In this document: positions 1 through 8,144 of the stretch, piece after piece
Layout of the letters: each line of letters starts with the position of its first letter
How positions within the stretch are numbered: position 1 is the first letter of the stretch
DNA from: Paragemmobacter kunshanensis
GTDB taxonomy: Bacteria > Pseudomonadota > Alphaproteobacteria > Rhodobacterales > Rhodobacteraceae
Reading direction: 5' to 3'
Assembly: GCF_011059185.1 (NCBI RefSeq)
Contig: NZ_JAALFE010000010.1
Coordinates: 62,001-126,000 of the forward strand
Length of the DNA: 64,000 nt
The notes under the pieces: model-generated
Told to the model about the DNA's origin: nothing
The model's input: only the letters and a program-made list of their open reading frames with translations
The model's database searches: none
Made by a program: the position numbers and the translations under genes

Positions 1-2
1 AT

Positions 3-194
3 GGCGCCGATCCGGCAACCCCCGTCGCCATCGTCGAAAACGTCTCGCGCCCCGAACAGCGCATCATCGCCGCCACCCTCTCCACCCTCCCCGAAGCCGT
101 GGCGCAGGTGGACGGCCCCGCCGTCCTGCTCTACGGCCTCGCCCCCCGCCGCGCCCGCGCGGCGCTCTCCGAATTGAAGGAAGCCACCGCATGA
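3..194 (+). CDS. Uroporphyrinogen-III C-methyltransferase, C-terminal end (partial)
   Basis: Only the last 63 codons are in the window; the gene begins upstream. The translated tail reads GADPATPVAIVEN followed by SRPEQRIIAATL and a final LLYG segment. These match the C-terminus of the SUMT family (CysG/CobA), which uses SAM to methylate uroporphyrinogen III to precorrin-2 for siroheme or cobalamin. The TGA stop (192-194) overlaps the ATG of the next gene (191), giving a four-base ATGA coupling. Because a siroheme-dependent sulfite reductase lies in the same operon, a role in siroheme supply (cysG-type) is more likely than cobalamin. The missing N-terminus means a fused CysG cannot be excluded. 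Confidence 0.8.
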   Translation, partial: GADPATPVAIVENVSRPEQRIIAATLSTLPEAVAQVDGPAVLLYGLAPRRARAALSELKEATA

Positions 195-493
195 GCCGCC
201 GCTTCACCCCCAAGGTTGTCACCGCCAACCGCCTGCGCGAAGGCGATGTGGTCTATCTCACCGCCGATGACCGCTGGTCCCCCTTCCACCACGAGGCCGA
301 ACTGATCGAGGACGAGGCCCATGCCCAGATGCGCCTCCTGCATGGGGCGGCGCAGAAACTGGTTGTGGTCGGCGCCTATCTCGCCGATGCCAAGCCCGGC
401 CCCAACGGCCCGGAACCCACGCATTTCCGCGAGGAATTCCGCACCCGCGGCCCCTCGAACTACAACCACGGCAAGCAGGCCGATTACGCGTAG
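191..493 (+). CDS. DUF2849 family protein
   Basis: This 100-residue protein opens MSRRFTPKVVTANRL and has a conserved EGDVVYL segment. It matches the DUF2849 family, which in alphaproteobacteria typically sits between the siroheme methyltransferase and sulfite reductase genes, as here. No signal peptide, membrane segment or metal motif is visible, so it is probably a small cytosolic protein. Its start overlaps the upstream stop (ATGA), so translation is probably coupled. Its TAG stop (491-493) lies inside the first copy of a tandem hairpin repeat. Its biochemical role is unknown; the operon context suggests a part in sulfite reduction or siroheme handling. Confidence 0.8.
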   Translation: MSRRFTPKVVTANRLREGDVVYLTADDRWSPFHHEAELIEDEAHAQMRLLHGAAQKLVVVGAYLADAKPGPNGPEPTHFREEFRTRGPSNYNHGKQADYA

Positions 494-543
494 GGCGGAG
501 TTCACCCCGCCTCCCCCTCCCGTAGGGCGGGGTTCACCCCGCC
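490..543. repeat. Tandem 22-bp GC hairpin repeat, two copies with 32-bp period
   Basis: Two near-identical units, at 490-511 and 522-543, each begin GTAGGGCGG and end TTCACCCCGCC. Each folds into a GGCGGGG/CCCCGCC hairpin with a TTCA loop (the first copy has one A for G). The first copy contains the stop codon of the DUF2849 gene and the second lies 30 bases before cysI. They could affect mRNA stability or relative expression within the operon; this is inference. Confidence 0.75.
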
Positions 544-573
544 CCCCCGACCCGAAATTCAAAGGCCGCACCG

Positions 574-2244
574 ATGTACAGCTATTCCGAATTCGACGAA
601 GCCTTCGTCCGCGAACGTGTCGCCCAGTTCACTCATCAGGTGGAACGCCGCCTCGACGGCTCGCTGACCGAGGATGAATTCCGCCCCCTGCGCCTGATGA
701 ACGGCCTCTACCTGCAACTCCACGCCTATATGCTGCGCGTGGCCATCCCCTATGGCACGATCAACCCGCGCCAGATGCGCCAACTCGCCCATATCGCCCA
801 GACCTGGGACAAGGGCTATGGCCACTTCACCACCCGCCAGAACATCCAGTTCAACTGGCCCAAGCTGGAAGACGTGCCGAAGATGCTGCAAGCCCTGGCC
901 GATGTGGGCATGCACGCCATCCAGACCTCGGGCAACTGCGTCCGCAACGTCACCGCCGACCATTTCGCCGGCGCGGCTGCAGATGAAATCGAAGATCCCC
1001 GCCCCGTCGCCGAACTTTTGCGCCAATGGTCCACCGACCACCCGGAATTCCAGTTCCTGCCCCGCAAGTTCAAGATCGCCATCACCGGCAGCCCGCATGA
1101 CCGCGCCGTCACCCGCGCGCATGACATCGGACTGCGCATGGTGCGCAACGCGGCGGGCGAACCGGGCTTCGAGGTGATCGTGGGCGGCGGCCTTGGCCGC
1201 ACCCCCATGATCGGCCACACCGTGCGGAATTTCCTGCCCAAGGCCGACCTGCTGCCTTACGTCGAAGCCGTCCTCAGCGTCTACAACACGCTCGGCCGTC
1301 GCGACAACAAATACAAGGCCCGCATCAAGATCACCGTGCATGAGACGGGCAAGGAAGAAATCACCCGCCTGATCGAAGAGCGTTTCGCCGAACTCCGCCC
1401 CCTCTTCGGCGGCAACGACCAGAAACTTCTGGCCGAAATCGAAGAGGCCTTCGCCCCCCCCGCCTTCCGCAACGCGCCGACGGACGCCTACGACGCCTTC
1501 TACAAGGCCGACCCGACCTTCCGGTCCTGGGCCGACACCAACCTCACCGCCCATCGCAACGCGCAATACGCCATCGTCACCATCAGCCTCAAGGCACATG
1601 GGGAAACCCCCGGCGATGCTACGGCTGACCAGATGCGCCTGATCGCGGACCTTGCCGAAACCTACGGCCATTCCGAAATCCGCATCAGCCACGAACAGAA
1701 CGTCATCCTTCCCCATGTCCACAAGGCCGACCTCCCCGCGCTGCACGCCGCGCTGGTCAATGCGGGTCTGGGGACGGCCAATGTCGGCCTGATCTCCGAC
1801 ATCATCGCCTGCCCCGGCATGGATTACTGCGCGCTCGCCACCGCGCGCTCGATCCCGATCGCCCAGCAGATCGCCACCCGCTTCGACGAATTGAAGCTGG
1901 AACACGACATCGGCCCGCTGAAGATCAAGATCTCCGGCTGCATCAACGCCTGCGGCCATCACCATGTGGGCCATATCGGCATCCTCGGGCTGGATCGTGC
2001 AGGGGTGGAGAATTACCAGATCACCCTCGGCGGCGACGGCACCGAAACCGCCGCCATCGGCGACAAGACCGGCCCCGGCTTCGCCTATGACGAAATCGTG
2101 CCTGCCATCGAACGCATCGTCCGCGCCTATCTCGAAATCCGGCAGTCGCCCGAGGAAACCTTCCTCGACGCCTTCCGCCGCGTCGGGATGGACCCGTTCA
2201 AGGCCGCGCTCTACGACGAGGAAGGCGAAAAGGATGCCGCGTGA
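574..2244 (+). CDS. cysI: Assimilatory sulfite reductase, siroheme/4Fe-4S hemoprotein
   Basis: This 556-residue protein reduces sulfite to sulfide in cysteine biosynthesis (nitrite/sulfite reductase family). Two ferredoxin-like half-domains surround the siroheme site. The cluster ligands are visible as CPGMDYC (Cys413, Cys419) and CINAC (Cys456, Cys460), the C-X5-C plus C-X3-C pattern of the family. No flavoprotein subunit (CysJ) is nearby; a ferredoxin reductase follows at 3472, so electrons probably come through ferredoxin. The gene overlaps cysH by 11 bases. An AAAGG box lies before the ATG. Family and operon are secure; sulfite rather than nitrite as substrate rests on the cysH neighbour. 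Confidence 0.93.
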   Translation: MYSYSEFDEAFVRERVAQFTHQVERRLDGSLTEDEFRPLRLMNGLYLQLHAYMLRVAIPYGTINPRQMRQLAHIAQTWDKGYGHFTTRQNIQFNWPKLEDVPKMLQALADVGMHAIQTSGNCVRNVTADHFAGAAADEIEDPRPVAELLRQWSTDHPEFQFLPRKFKIAITGSPHDRAVTRAHDIGLRMVRNAAGEPGFEVIVGGGLGRTPMIGHTVRNFLPKADLLPYVEAVLSVYNTLGRRDNKYKARIKITVHETGKEEITRLIEERFAELRPLFGGNDQKLLAEIEEAFAPPAFRNAPTDAYDAFYKADPTFRSWADTNLTAHRNAQYAIVTISLKAHGETPGDATADQMRLIADLAETYGHSEIRISHEQNVILPHVHKADLPALHAALVNAGLGTANVGLISDIIACPGMDYCALATARSIPIAQQIATRFDELKLEHDIGPLKIKISGCINACGHHHVGHIGILGLDRAGVENYQITLGGDGTETAAIGDKTGPGFAYDEIVPAIERIVRAYLEIRQSPEETFLDAFRRVGMDPFKAALYDEEGEKDAA

Positions 2245-2992
2245 CACCTCCACCCCGGAAGGCAACGTCGCAAACCGCGTTGCTCTCCTGAACGCACGTT
2301 ACAAGCACCACGGGGCAACCGCGGTGCTGGAACATGCGCTCAAGGATGCCGATCTGGGAAAGGTGGCGCTCGTCTCCTCCTTCGGGGCGGAATCGGTTGT
2401 CCTGCTGCACCTCGTCTCGGTCATCGCGCCCGAAACGCCCGTCCTTTTCATCGACACGCGGATGCTCTTTCAGGAAACGCTGGATTACCAGCGCGAACTG
2501 GCCGAGAAACTCGCGCTCTGCGATATCCGCACCATCCGCGCCCATCCAGGCAAGGTCGCTTTTGAGGACCCGGACGGCACGCTGCACCAGTTCAACACCG
2601 ATGCCTGCTGCGCTGTGCGCAAGATCGAACCGTTGGAGCGCGCGCTGGCCGATTTCGACGGCTGGATCACGGGGCGCAAACGCTATCAGGGCGCAACCCG
2701 CGATCAGGTCGAATTCTTCGAAGCCGAAGGCGAGACGCGCATCAAGGTCAATCCCCTCGCCCATTGGGGGCGCGAGGATCTTGAGGAATACATGGTCGAA
2801 AACCGCCTGCCCCGCCATCCGCTGGTGGCCAGGGGCTACCCCTCCATCGGTTGCGCCCCCTGCACCAGCCCCGTGAAGCCGGGCGAAGACCCGCGCGCAG
2901 GCCGTTGGCGCGGCAGCCAGAAAACCGAATGCGGCATCCATTTCATCGACGGCAAGCCCGTCCGCACCACGACGAAGGAGAACGCGGCATGA
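2234..2992 (+). CDS. cysH: Phosphoadenylyl/adenylyl-sulfate reductase, 4Fe-4S type
   Basis: This 252-residue PAPS/APS reductase family enzyme reduces activated sulfate to sulfite. The catalytic motif ECGIH (Cys233) is near the C-terminus. It also has the Cys pair CC (125-126) and CAPC (207, 210), which bind the 4Fe-4S cluster in bacterial APS-using enzymes. The E. coli PAPS-specific enzyme lacks these cysteines, so APS is the expected substrate. The ATG at 2234 is inside the end of cysI; a longer in-frame reading upstream is only the cysI shadow. The stop overlaps the next gene's ATG (ATGA at 2989). Confidence 0.92.
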   Translation: MPRDTSTPEGNVANRVALLNARYKHHGATAVLEHALKDADLGKVALVSSFGAESVVLLHLVSVIAPETPVLFIDTRMLFQETLDYQRELAEKLALCDIRTIRAHPGKVAFEDPDGTLHQFNTDACCAVRKIEPLERALADFDGWITGRKRYQGATRDQVEFFEAEGETRIKVNPLAHWGREDLEEYMVENRLPRHPLVARGYPSIGCAPCTSPVKPGEDPRAGRWRGSQKTECGIHFIDGKPVRTTTKENAA

Positions 2993-3396
2993 CCGTGATC
3001 GTCACCGATAGCGGCTTCGGCCCCGAAGACTGGAACGCCCCCATCGTGGCGCTGGCCGACCTCGCCACGCATCAGGGCGCCGTGGATCTGTCCAATACCG
3101 ACGACCCCACCGCCCTGCAGCCCCATCTCGCCGATCTCTCGCTCATCCGCGTGGCCTTCCCCGCCTTCAACGACGGCCGCGCCTTCACCATCGCGCGCCG
3201 CCTGCGGATGCTGGGCTACACGGGCCGCCTGCGCGCCCATGGCCATGTCATCGCCGACCAATACGCCATGATCCGCCGCGTGGGCTTTGACGAGGTGGAA
3301 ATCCCCGAAGACCTCGCCGCCCGCCAGCCTGCCCCCCAATGGGCCTTCCGCGCCAACTGGCAGGACCACCACTATCAGGCCCGCCTGCGCGCCTGA
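2989..3396 (+). CDS. DUF934 family protein, sulfite-reduction operon
   Basis: This 135-residue protein contains the family's typical IRVAFPAFNDGRAFTIARRL segment, a YTGRLRA stretch and a tail ending NWQDHHYQARLRA. DUF934 proteins commonly accompany cysI and cysH in proteobacteria and are often labelled as probable sulfite-reduction oxidoreductases, but no cofactor motif is visible here. The start codon overlaps the cysH stop by four bases, so the two are translationally coupled. It is the last gene of the tight cys block; fpr follows after 75 bases. Exact function is unknown. Confidence 0.85.
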   Translation: MTVIVTDSGFGPEDWNAPIVALADLATHQGAVDLSNTDDPTALQPHLADLSLIRVAFPAFNDGRAFTIARRLRMLGYTGRLRAHGHVIADQYAMIRRVGFDEVEIPEDLAARQPAPQWAFRANWQDHHYQARLRA

Positions 3397-3471
3397 TCGG
3401 CCACACCCGCAACCTGCGACGCCCCGCGCCCTAGCCGCGCGGCCCGTCTTCCCTTATGCCCGGACCAGACC

Positions 3472-4308
3472 ATGACCGAACAAGGTGCCACGATGGACGC
3501 CCCCGCCAGAACCGAAACGGCCAAGCCGCACCTGCCCGACGCGCAAACCGTGACGCAGGTCACGCATTGGACGGACAGGCTCTTTTCCTTCCGCGTCACC
3601 CGCCCCCGCTCCCTCCGCTTCCGTTCGGGCGAATTCGTGATGATCGGCCTTCTGGGCGATAACGGCAAACCGCTCTTGCGCGCCTATTCCATCGCCTCCC
3701 CCGCCTGGGATGAGGAGCTGGAGTTCTACTCGATCAAGGTGCCCGACGGCCCGCTCACATCCAAGCTCCAACATATCCAGCCGGGGGATGAAATCATCCT
3801 GCGCCCCAAACCCGTGGGAACCCTGGTCCATGACGCGCTCCTGCCCGGCAAACGCCTCTGGTTCCTTGCCACCGGCACCGGCCTCGCCCCCTTCGCATCC
3901 CTGATGCGCGAACCGGAAACCTACGAGAAATACGATCAGGTCATCATGATGCACACCTGCCGCGAGGTGGCCGAGCTTGAATACGGCCGCCAACTGGTGG
4001 AAAGCCTCAAGGACGATCCCCTGATCGGCGAATTGGTGGGCGACAAGCTCCTCTACTATCCCACCACCACGCGCGAACCCTTCCACCACATGGGCCGCGT
4101 GACCGACAACCTCACCTCCGGCAAGGTCTTCGCCGATCTGGGCCTGCCGCCCATGAACCGGGAAGAGGACCGCGCCATGGTCTGCGGCTCGCTCGCCTTC
4201 AACATCGACGTCAAGAAGATCCTCGAAGATTTCGGCCTGACCGAGGGCGCGAATTCCGATCCGCAGCAATTCGTGGTCGAAAAGGCCTTCGTCGGCGACG
4301 GCATCTGA
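3472..4308 (+). CDS. fpr: Ferredoxin/flavodoxin-NADP+ reductase, bacterial subclass II
   Basis: This 278-residue flavoenzyme exchanges electrons between NADPH and ferredoxin or flavodoxin. FAD binding is shown by RAYS (70-73) and nucleotide binding by GTGLAPF (135-141). It ends AFVGDGI, the C-terminal extension typical of Rhodobacter-type FPRs, which contacts FAD in place of an aromatic residue. Two in-frame ATGs (3472 and 3493) are possible starts; the first is used. Its position behind cysI-cysH suggests, by inference, that it feeds sulfite reductase through ferredoxin. A hairpin at 4343-4372 probably ends the transcript. Confidence 0.93.
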   Translation: MTEQGATMDAPARTETAKPHLPDAQTVTQVTHWTDRLFSFRVTRPRSLRFRSGEFVMIGLLGDNGKPLLRAYSIASPAWDEELEFYSIKVPDGPLTSKLQHIQPGDEIILRPKPVGTLVHDALLPGKRLWFLATGTGLAPFASLMREPETYEKYDQVIMMHTCREVAELEYGRQLVESLKDDPLIGELVGDKLLYYPTTTREPFHHMGRVTDNLTSGKVFADLGLPPMNREEDRAMVCGSLAFNIDVKKILEDFGLTEGANSDPQQFVVEKAFVGDGI

Positions 4309-4342
4309 TCGCAGCCACGGCCTGCCCGCCCCCTCCATGACA

Positions 4343-4372
4343 AAGGCCGCGTCGGTTGCCCCGCGCGGCCTT
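4343..4372. terminator. Hairpin between convergent fpr and the Ala-rich gene
   Basis: AAGGCCGCG (4343-4351) pairs with CGCGGCCTT (4364-4372) around a 12-base loop, 35 bases after the fpr stop. There is no long T run. The position between converging genes fits a bidirectional terminator. Confidence 0.55.
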
Positions 4373-4376
4373 GCCA

Positions 4377-4472
4377 CTTCATCTTGGCCCAAATACCCCT
4401 GCGCCCTTTCCACCGGATACGCCGGTCGGGTCTCGGGCCCCGGGGGGTGCGGGGGGCTGGACAGCCCCCCGC
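4377..4472. repeat. Composite intergenic repeat, copy a (box plus G/C hairpin)
   Basis: A box containing CATCTTGGCCCAAATACC (22 bases at 4377-4398) is followed by a G/C-run hairpin, GGGGGGCTG-GACA-GCCCCCC, ending near 4470. The same 22-base box occurs as an exact reverse complement at 11803-11824. Variants lie near 19570, 30644, 34581 and 37139. This copy lies immediately 3' of two converging genes and may also serve as a terminator. Confidence 0.75.
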
Positions 4473-4479
4473 TCCGCGA

Positions 4480-5043
4480 TCAAAGCCCCAGCGCCGCGCG
4501 CACCTGATCGACCGCCGTCTGCACCAGCGCCGGGTTCGAACCCGCCGCCTCGACCGCTGCCTTCAGCGTGGTCTTCGTGGTCGCATCCAGCTGCGACGCG
4601 TCGATCAGCGCCGAAATCCGCGCCGGATCGAAATTGGCAGCGTCCAGCGCGGCAGCCGCCTCGTCCTGCACCGTGGCAGCACCCTCGGTCACCGCTGCGG
4701 TCGCGTCGGCTGCGCCCTCGGTCACCGCCTCGGCGGCCCCTTCGACAGCCTCGCCCACGGCCGCGGCCGCATCCTCGGCAGCGCCTTCCACGGCAGCGGC
4801 GGCTTCCTCGGCGGCGGCAGCAGCCGCAGCCTCGGCCTCGGCCGCAGCAGCCGCCGCAGCTTCCGCCTCGGCGGCGGCCGCCGCTTCCGCGGCCGCGGCT
4901 TCCGCCGCTGCAGCCTCTTCCGCTGCCGCCGCCGCGGCGGCGGCTTCCTCGGCCGCGCGCTGCGCCGGCACATAGCTGAACTGGTAATAGCCAAGCCCGG
5001 CCAGAACCACCACTGCCGCGCCGATCATGACATTTCTGTTCAT
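4480..5043 (-). CDS. Ala/Glu-rich membrane-anchored protein of unknown function
   Basis: This 187-residue protein starts MNRNVMIGAAVVVLAGLGYYQFSYVP, a single N-terminal membrane segment (about residues 5-23). About 90 residues follow that are almost only Ala and Glu, predicted to form a long helix. A more ordinary C-terminal domain (about 130-187) ends VDQVRAALGL. The topology suggests an inner-membrane anchor with a helical stalk facing the periplasm. I do not recognise a family. The low-complexity tract resembles that of the OmpA-like protein at 8160-10316, although the ordered parts are unrelated. It converges with fpr and diverges from infC. Confidence 0.7.
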   Translation of the reverse strand: MNRNVMIGAAVVVLAGLGYYQFSYVPAQRAAEEAAAAAAAAEEAAAAEAAAAEAAAAAEAEAAAAAAAEAEAAAAAAAEEAAAAVEGAAEDAAAAVGEAVEGAAEAVTEGAADATAAVTEGAATVQDEAAAALDAANFDPARISALIDASQLDATTKTTLKAAVEAAGSNPALVQTAVDQVRAALGL

Positions 5044-5186
5044 CTCTTGTCTCCCATTCCCGGATCACTTCCGGTTGCATCGTTCATATGGACCTTCTGG
5101 CCCGGGAATTGAACCCCCCGCGGCCATCCCGGCAGCACCAACCGCCGCCTCCCGCCGCTTTTGCCTTGTTTGCCAAGCGATTCCCG

Positions 5187-5215
5187 TTGAAACAGCCGCC
5201 ATCGCCGACTAGATT
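5187..5215 (+). promoter_or_regulatory. Candidate sigma-70 promoter of infC
   Basis: TTGAAA (5187-5192) and TAGATT (5210-5215) are separated by exactly 17 bases. They lie 37 bases upstream of the ATA start of infC, so the 5' leader would be about 30 bases with the Shine-Dalgarno inside it. Confidence 0.55.
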
Positions 5216-5251
5216 GCGCGCGCAGCCTGAAACCGCAGAAGGACCACCACC

Positions 5252-5791
5252 ATAGCCCGCAGACCCCACAACGCCCCGCCGCAACGCGAAACGGGCCCCC
5301 GCGTGAACGATCGCATCCGTTCCCCGGAAATCCGCCTGATCGGCGCAGATGGCGAAAACATCGGGGTTGTGACCCCCGCCCGCGCCATGGCCATGGCCGA
5401 AGAAGCCGGCCTTGATCTGGTCGAGATCAGCCCCAATGCGGAACCTCCGGTCTGCAAGATCATGGATTTCGGCAAGTTCAAATACGAACAGCAAAAGCGC
5501 GAGGCCGAAGCGCGCAAGAAGCAGAAGATCATCGAGATCAAGGAAATCAAGTTCCGTCCCGGAACCGATACCCATGACTACGACGTGAAGATGCGCTCGG
5601 TGATGAAATTCCTCGACGAAGGCGACAAGGTGAAGGTCACCCTGCGCTTCCGGGGCCGCGAAATGGCGCACCAGGAGCTTGGCCTCGATCTGCTCAACCG
5701 CGTGGCCGCCGATGTGGGCGATGCCGGCAAGGTCGAGTCGATGCCGAAACTCGAAGGCCGCCAGATGGTGATGATGATCGCCCCGAAATAG
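5252..5791 (+). CDS. infC: Translation initiation factor IF-3 (ATA start)
   Basis: This 179-residue factor binds the 30S subunit, prevents premature 50S joining and proofreads the start codon. The body is highly conserved: [32 protein letters not shown] and [17 protein letters not shown] at 5303 would give 162 residues but has no ribosome binding site. An in-frame ATA at 5252 lies 9 bases after AGAAGGA (5236-5242) and adds [17 protein letters not shown], a typical alphaproteobacterial IF-3 N-terminus. infC genes commonly use rare start codons (AUU, AUA), which allow IF-3 to repress its own translation. The ATA choice is therefore well supported, though it is inferred. A terminator follows. 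Confidence 0.92.
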   Translation: MARRPHNAPPQRETGPRVNDRIRSPEIRLIGADGENIGVVTPARAMAMAEEAGLDLVEISPNAEPPVCKIMDFGKFKYEQQKREAEARKKQKIIEIKEIKFRPGTDTHDYDVKMRSVMKFLDEGDKVKVTLRFRGREMAHQELGLDLLNRVAADVGDAGKVESMPKLEGRQMVMMIAPK

Positions 5792-5819
5792 GGCAGGTCC
5801 TGCCGAACCCCTGAAAAGG

Positions 5820-5844
5820 CCGCGCCCTACGCGCGGTCTTTTTC
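5820..5844 (+). terminator. Intrinsic terminator of infC
   Basis: CCGCGC (5820-5825) and GCGCGG (5831-5836) form a stem with a 5-base loop, followed directly by TCTTTTTC. It lies 29 bases after the infC stop. Confidence 0.85.
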
Positions 5845-5886
5845 ATGCCGCCCCCGGCAGCGCAGCCGCCCAGCGGGCGGCCCCCT

Positions 5887-5906
5887 GATTTTTCGCATGA
5901 AAAATC
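5887..5906. repeat. AT-core hairpin repeat, single copy
   Basis: GATTTTTC (5887-5894) and GAAAAATC (5899-5906) surround a GCAT loop. The sequence resembles arms of the triplet hairpins at 16228-16330 and 29311-29414. It lies just 3' of the minus-strand gene ending at 5909 and could be its terminator. Confidence 0.7.
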
Positions 5907-5908
5907 GT

Positions 5909-6910
5909 CTAGGTCGGCTCGCGCAATTGCGGGCGCAGCGGGATCTCCTTCAACAGCCCGCCCACCCCCATCGCCGCAATGTCGGCATCCGTCACGGCAA
6001 GGCCGCAGGCCAGCCGTTCCAGCACCCAATCCGCCCCGTTCAGCGCGGGGCTGCGCGCACAGCCCGGCAGGCCGATCACCGGCCGCCCGCCCAGACGGCC
6101 ATGGAACAGCAGATTGCCCGGATCGACCGGCATGCCGAAACGGGCCACCGTCCCGCCCGCCGCCCGCACCGCCGCCGGTCCCGTATCCATCAGGTCCGAC
6201 GTGGCACTCCCCGTCAGCAGCAGCACCATCTCCCCCCCGGCCCGCCGCAGCGCCCCGGTCAGCGCCGCGCCCTCATGCGGCACGCTCTCCACCCCGGTCA
6301 ATCGCATCCCCAGCGCGCGCAACCGCCCCTCGACGGCCCGCCGCCCCTTCGCCGCCACCTTCGCATCCAGCCCCGGCGCCTCGGTCATCACCAGCGAGGC
6401 CTCCCGCAGCACCACCGGCATCACCCGGATCGCCGCACGCGCCAGATCCCGCGCCCGGTCCAGCGCCGCCCGCTCCACCCCATAGGCGATGATCTTCACC
6501 GTCCCCACCAGCGTGCCCGCCGTCACCCGCTGCCAGGGTGGCAGCGTGGCCAGCGTGATGGCCGGATGCACCAGGTTCATCCGGTGGATCGCCGCCTCGT
6601 CCAGCGCCACGATCCCCGGCCCCATCGCATTCAGGTTCACCCGCCCGGTAAAGGCCGTCCCCGGCTGCACCCCCTGCCCCACCGGATCGGGCACCAGCGC
6701 CGCCGCCAGCTCCGCCGCGGCCATGTCCTCGGCCACATCGCCGGGGCCCATCCGCGCCACGGTGACATGGGTCAGCCCCTGCCCCCGCAGCGCCGCGATC
6801 TCGGCCGCGCCCAGGATCACGCCCTTCCGCAACCGCCCGCCCGGCACCGGCTCGGAATGCGCCAGCACCGCCCCCGCCGCCATCTCAAGCGCCACCTCCC
6901 CGAAGAACAT
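5909..6910 (-). CDS. Molybdopterin-binding protein (MoaB/MogA-like fold)
   Basis: This 333-residue protein carries a C-terminal molybdopterin-binding domain. LLLTGSATSDLMDTGPAAV and GRPVIGLPGCARSPALNG are visible, comparable to the MogA/MoeA/CinA fold. The N-terminal part (GRLRKGVILGAAEIAALR) resembles MoeA-type regions seen in proteins encoded beside xdhC. The ATG is two bases after the stop of the xdhC-like gene, so the two are co-transcribed. A role in preparing or delivering molybdenum cofactor is inferred; the exact step (insertase, cytidylyl transfer or carrier) cannot be read from the sequence. Confidence 0.75.
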   Translation of the reverse strand: MFFGEVALEMAAGAVLAHSEPVPGGRLRKGVILGAAEIAALRGQGLTHVTVARMGPGDVAEDMAAAELAAALVPDPVGQGVQPGTAFTGRVNLNAMGPGIVALDEAAIHRMNLVHPAITLATLPPWQRVTAGTLVGTVKIIAYGVERAALDRARDLARAAIRVMPVVLREASLVMTEAPGLDAKVAAKGRRAVEGRLRALGMRLTGVESVPHEGAALTGALRRAGGEMVLLLTGSATSDLMDTGPAAVRAAGGTVARFGMPVDPGNLLFHGRLGGRPVIGLPGCARSPALNGADWVLERLACGLAVTDADIAAMGVGGLLKEIPLRPQLREPT

Positions 6911-6912
6911 CC

Positions 6913-7914
6913 TCAGCCCTTCCGCAGGCTCTGCGTGATCTGCGCCATGATCGACACCGCGATTTCGGCCGGGCTCTTCGCGCCGATATCCAGCCCGACA
7001 GGCGCATGAATGCGCGCGATGGCCGCCGCGTCAAAGCCCGCCGCCCCCAGCCGCTCCACCCGCTTGGCATGGGTGCGCGTCGATCCCAGGCAGCCCAGAT
7101 AGAACACCTCCGACCGCAGCGCCGCCGCGATGGCCGGATCGTCCAGCTTGGCATCATGGGTCAGCGTCACGATGGCCGTGCGCGCATCCGGCGCCAGCGC
7201 CGCCAGCGCCTCGTCCGGCCAGTCATCCAGGATCCGCTCGCCCGGAAAACGCGCCTCCGATCCGAAGGCGGATCGCGGATCGACCAGCGTGCAGTCATAA
7301 CCGCAAAGCCGCGCCATCTGCAAAAGCGGCTGCGCGATATGCACGGCCCCCACCACGATCAACCGCAGGGGCGGGTTGTGGATCGCGATGAAACGCCCGT
7401 CCTCCTCCATCCCCGACCGGTCCGCCCGGAACCGCGCCTCCAGCGCCGCCTCCTCGCCCCGCGCGATCAGCCGCCGCGACCAGTCGCCGGGATGCACCGC
7501 CATCGCCACCGCCCGCCGCGCCGCCCGCGCCGCCACCAGATCGGCCAGCATCGCCTCGGGCAGCGCCTCGGCGCCAGCCCCCACCGGCTCCACCAGCACC
7601 CGGATCGTCCCGCCGCAGGCCAGGCCCACCGCGAAGGCCGTCTCGTCGCTGACACCAAAGCTCAGCACCCGCGACCGCCGATCCTCCAGCGCCGCCAGCG
7701 CCTCGGTCACCACCGCGCCTTCCACACAGCCGCCCGAAACCGATCCCATGATCTCGCCCGTCCCCGAAATCGCAAGCTGGCTGCCCGCCTGACGTGGGGC
7801 CGATCCCCAGGTCTCGATCACCGTGGCCAGCGCCGCGCCGCGCCCCTCACGATGCCAGCGCAGGGCGATTTCGGGCAGGCTGTCATGTTCGGCGCGTCCG
7901 CTCGTCTCGGTCAT
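6913..7914 (-). CDS. XdhC/CoxI-family molybdoenzyme maturation protein (CoxF-like)
   Basis: This 333-residue XdhC family member has the N-terminal signature GSAPRQAG and GSVSGGCVEGAVV, and a Rossmann-like C-terminal domain with YLGCLGSTRTHAKR and GLDIGAKSPAEIAVSIMAQI. XdhC proteins bind molybdenum cofactor and promote its sulfuration before insertion into xanthine dehydrogenase-family enzymes. The chosen ATG (MTETSGRAEHD) is preceded by GGAGGAG; longer in-frame starts exist at 7926 and 7938. The downstream gene starts two bases after its stop. CoxD- and CoxE-like genes are on the same strand further upstream, matching the CoxDEF accessory set. No target enzyme lies next to it. Confidence 0.85.
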   Translation of the reverse strand: MTETSGRAEHDSLPEIALRWHREGRGAALATVIETWGSAPRQAGSQLAISGTGEIMGSVSGGCVEGAVVTEALAALEDRRSRVLSFGVSDETAFAVGLACGGTIRVLVEPVGAGAEALPEAMLADLVAARAARRAVAMAVHPGDWSRRLIARGEEAALEARFRADRSGMEEDGRFIAIHNPPLRLIVVGAVHIAQPLLQMARLCGYDCTLVDPRSAFGSEARFPGERILDDWPDEALAALAPDARTAIVTLTHDAKLDDPAIAAALRSEVFYLGCLGSTRTHAKRVERLGAAGFDAAAIARIHAPVGLDIGAKSPAEIAVSIMAQITQSLRKG

Positions 7915-8017
7915 CGGCTCCTCCATCGCGGGGATCATGCGCCGCAAGCCCGCCCCGCGCCACTGGCAAAAGGTGGCAGGCCGCGGGAAAGAAGAGATCA
8001 GCCCCCGGAAAACAAAC

Positions 8018-8044
8018 GCGCCGTGGATCAGGGATCCACGGCGC
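8018..8044 (-). terminator. Intrinsic terminator of the OmpA-like gene
   Basis: A 12-bp stem (GCGCCGTGGATC at 8018-8029, complementary arm 8033-8044) has a 3-base loop. Read on the minus strand it is followed by TTTGTTTT, a terminator-like tail. It lies 115 bases past the stop of the gene at 8160-10316. Confidence 0.75.
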
Positions 8045-8144
8045 GGGTGCAATGCCGAGCAGGGAGGAACGGCACGCGTCCGGGCGGAGCAAGGGAGGGA
8101 ACCGCCCGATGCAGCCACCCTGCCCGCCCCGCCCGGGCCTTGCC

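Noticed and set aside
559-2265. Long open frame antisense to cysI
   Set aside because: It mirrors the strongly conserved sulfite reductase on the other strand. It reflects the high GC content; no family motif or ribosome binding site is seen.
5303-5791. infC starting at GTG 5303
   Set aside because: No Shine-Dalgarno before it, and the conserved N-terminal residues upstream would be lost. The ATA at 5252 is better supported.
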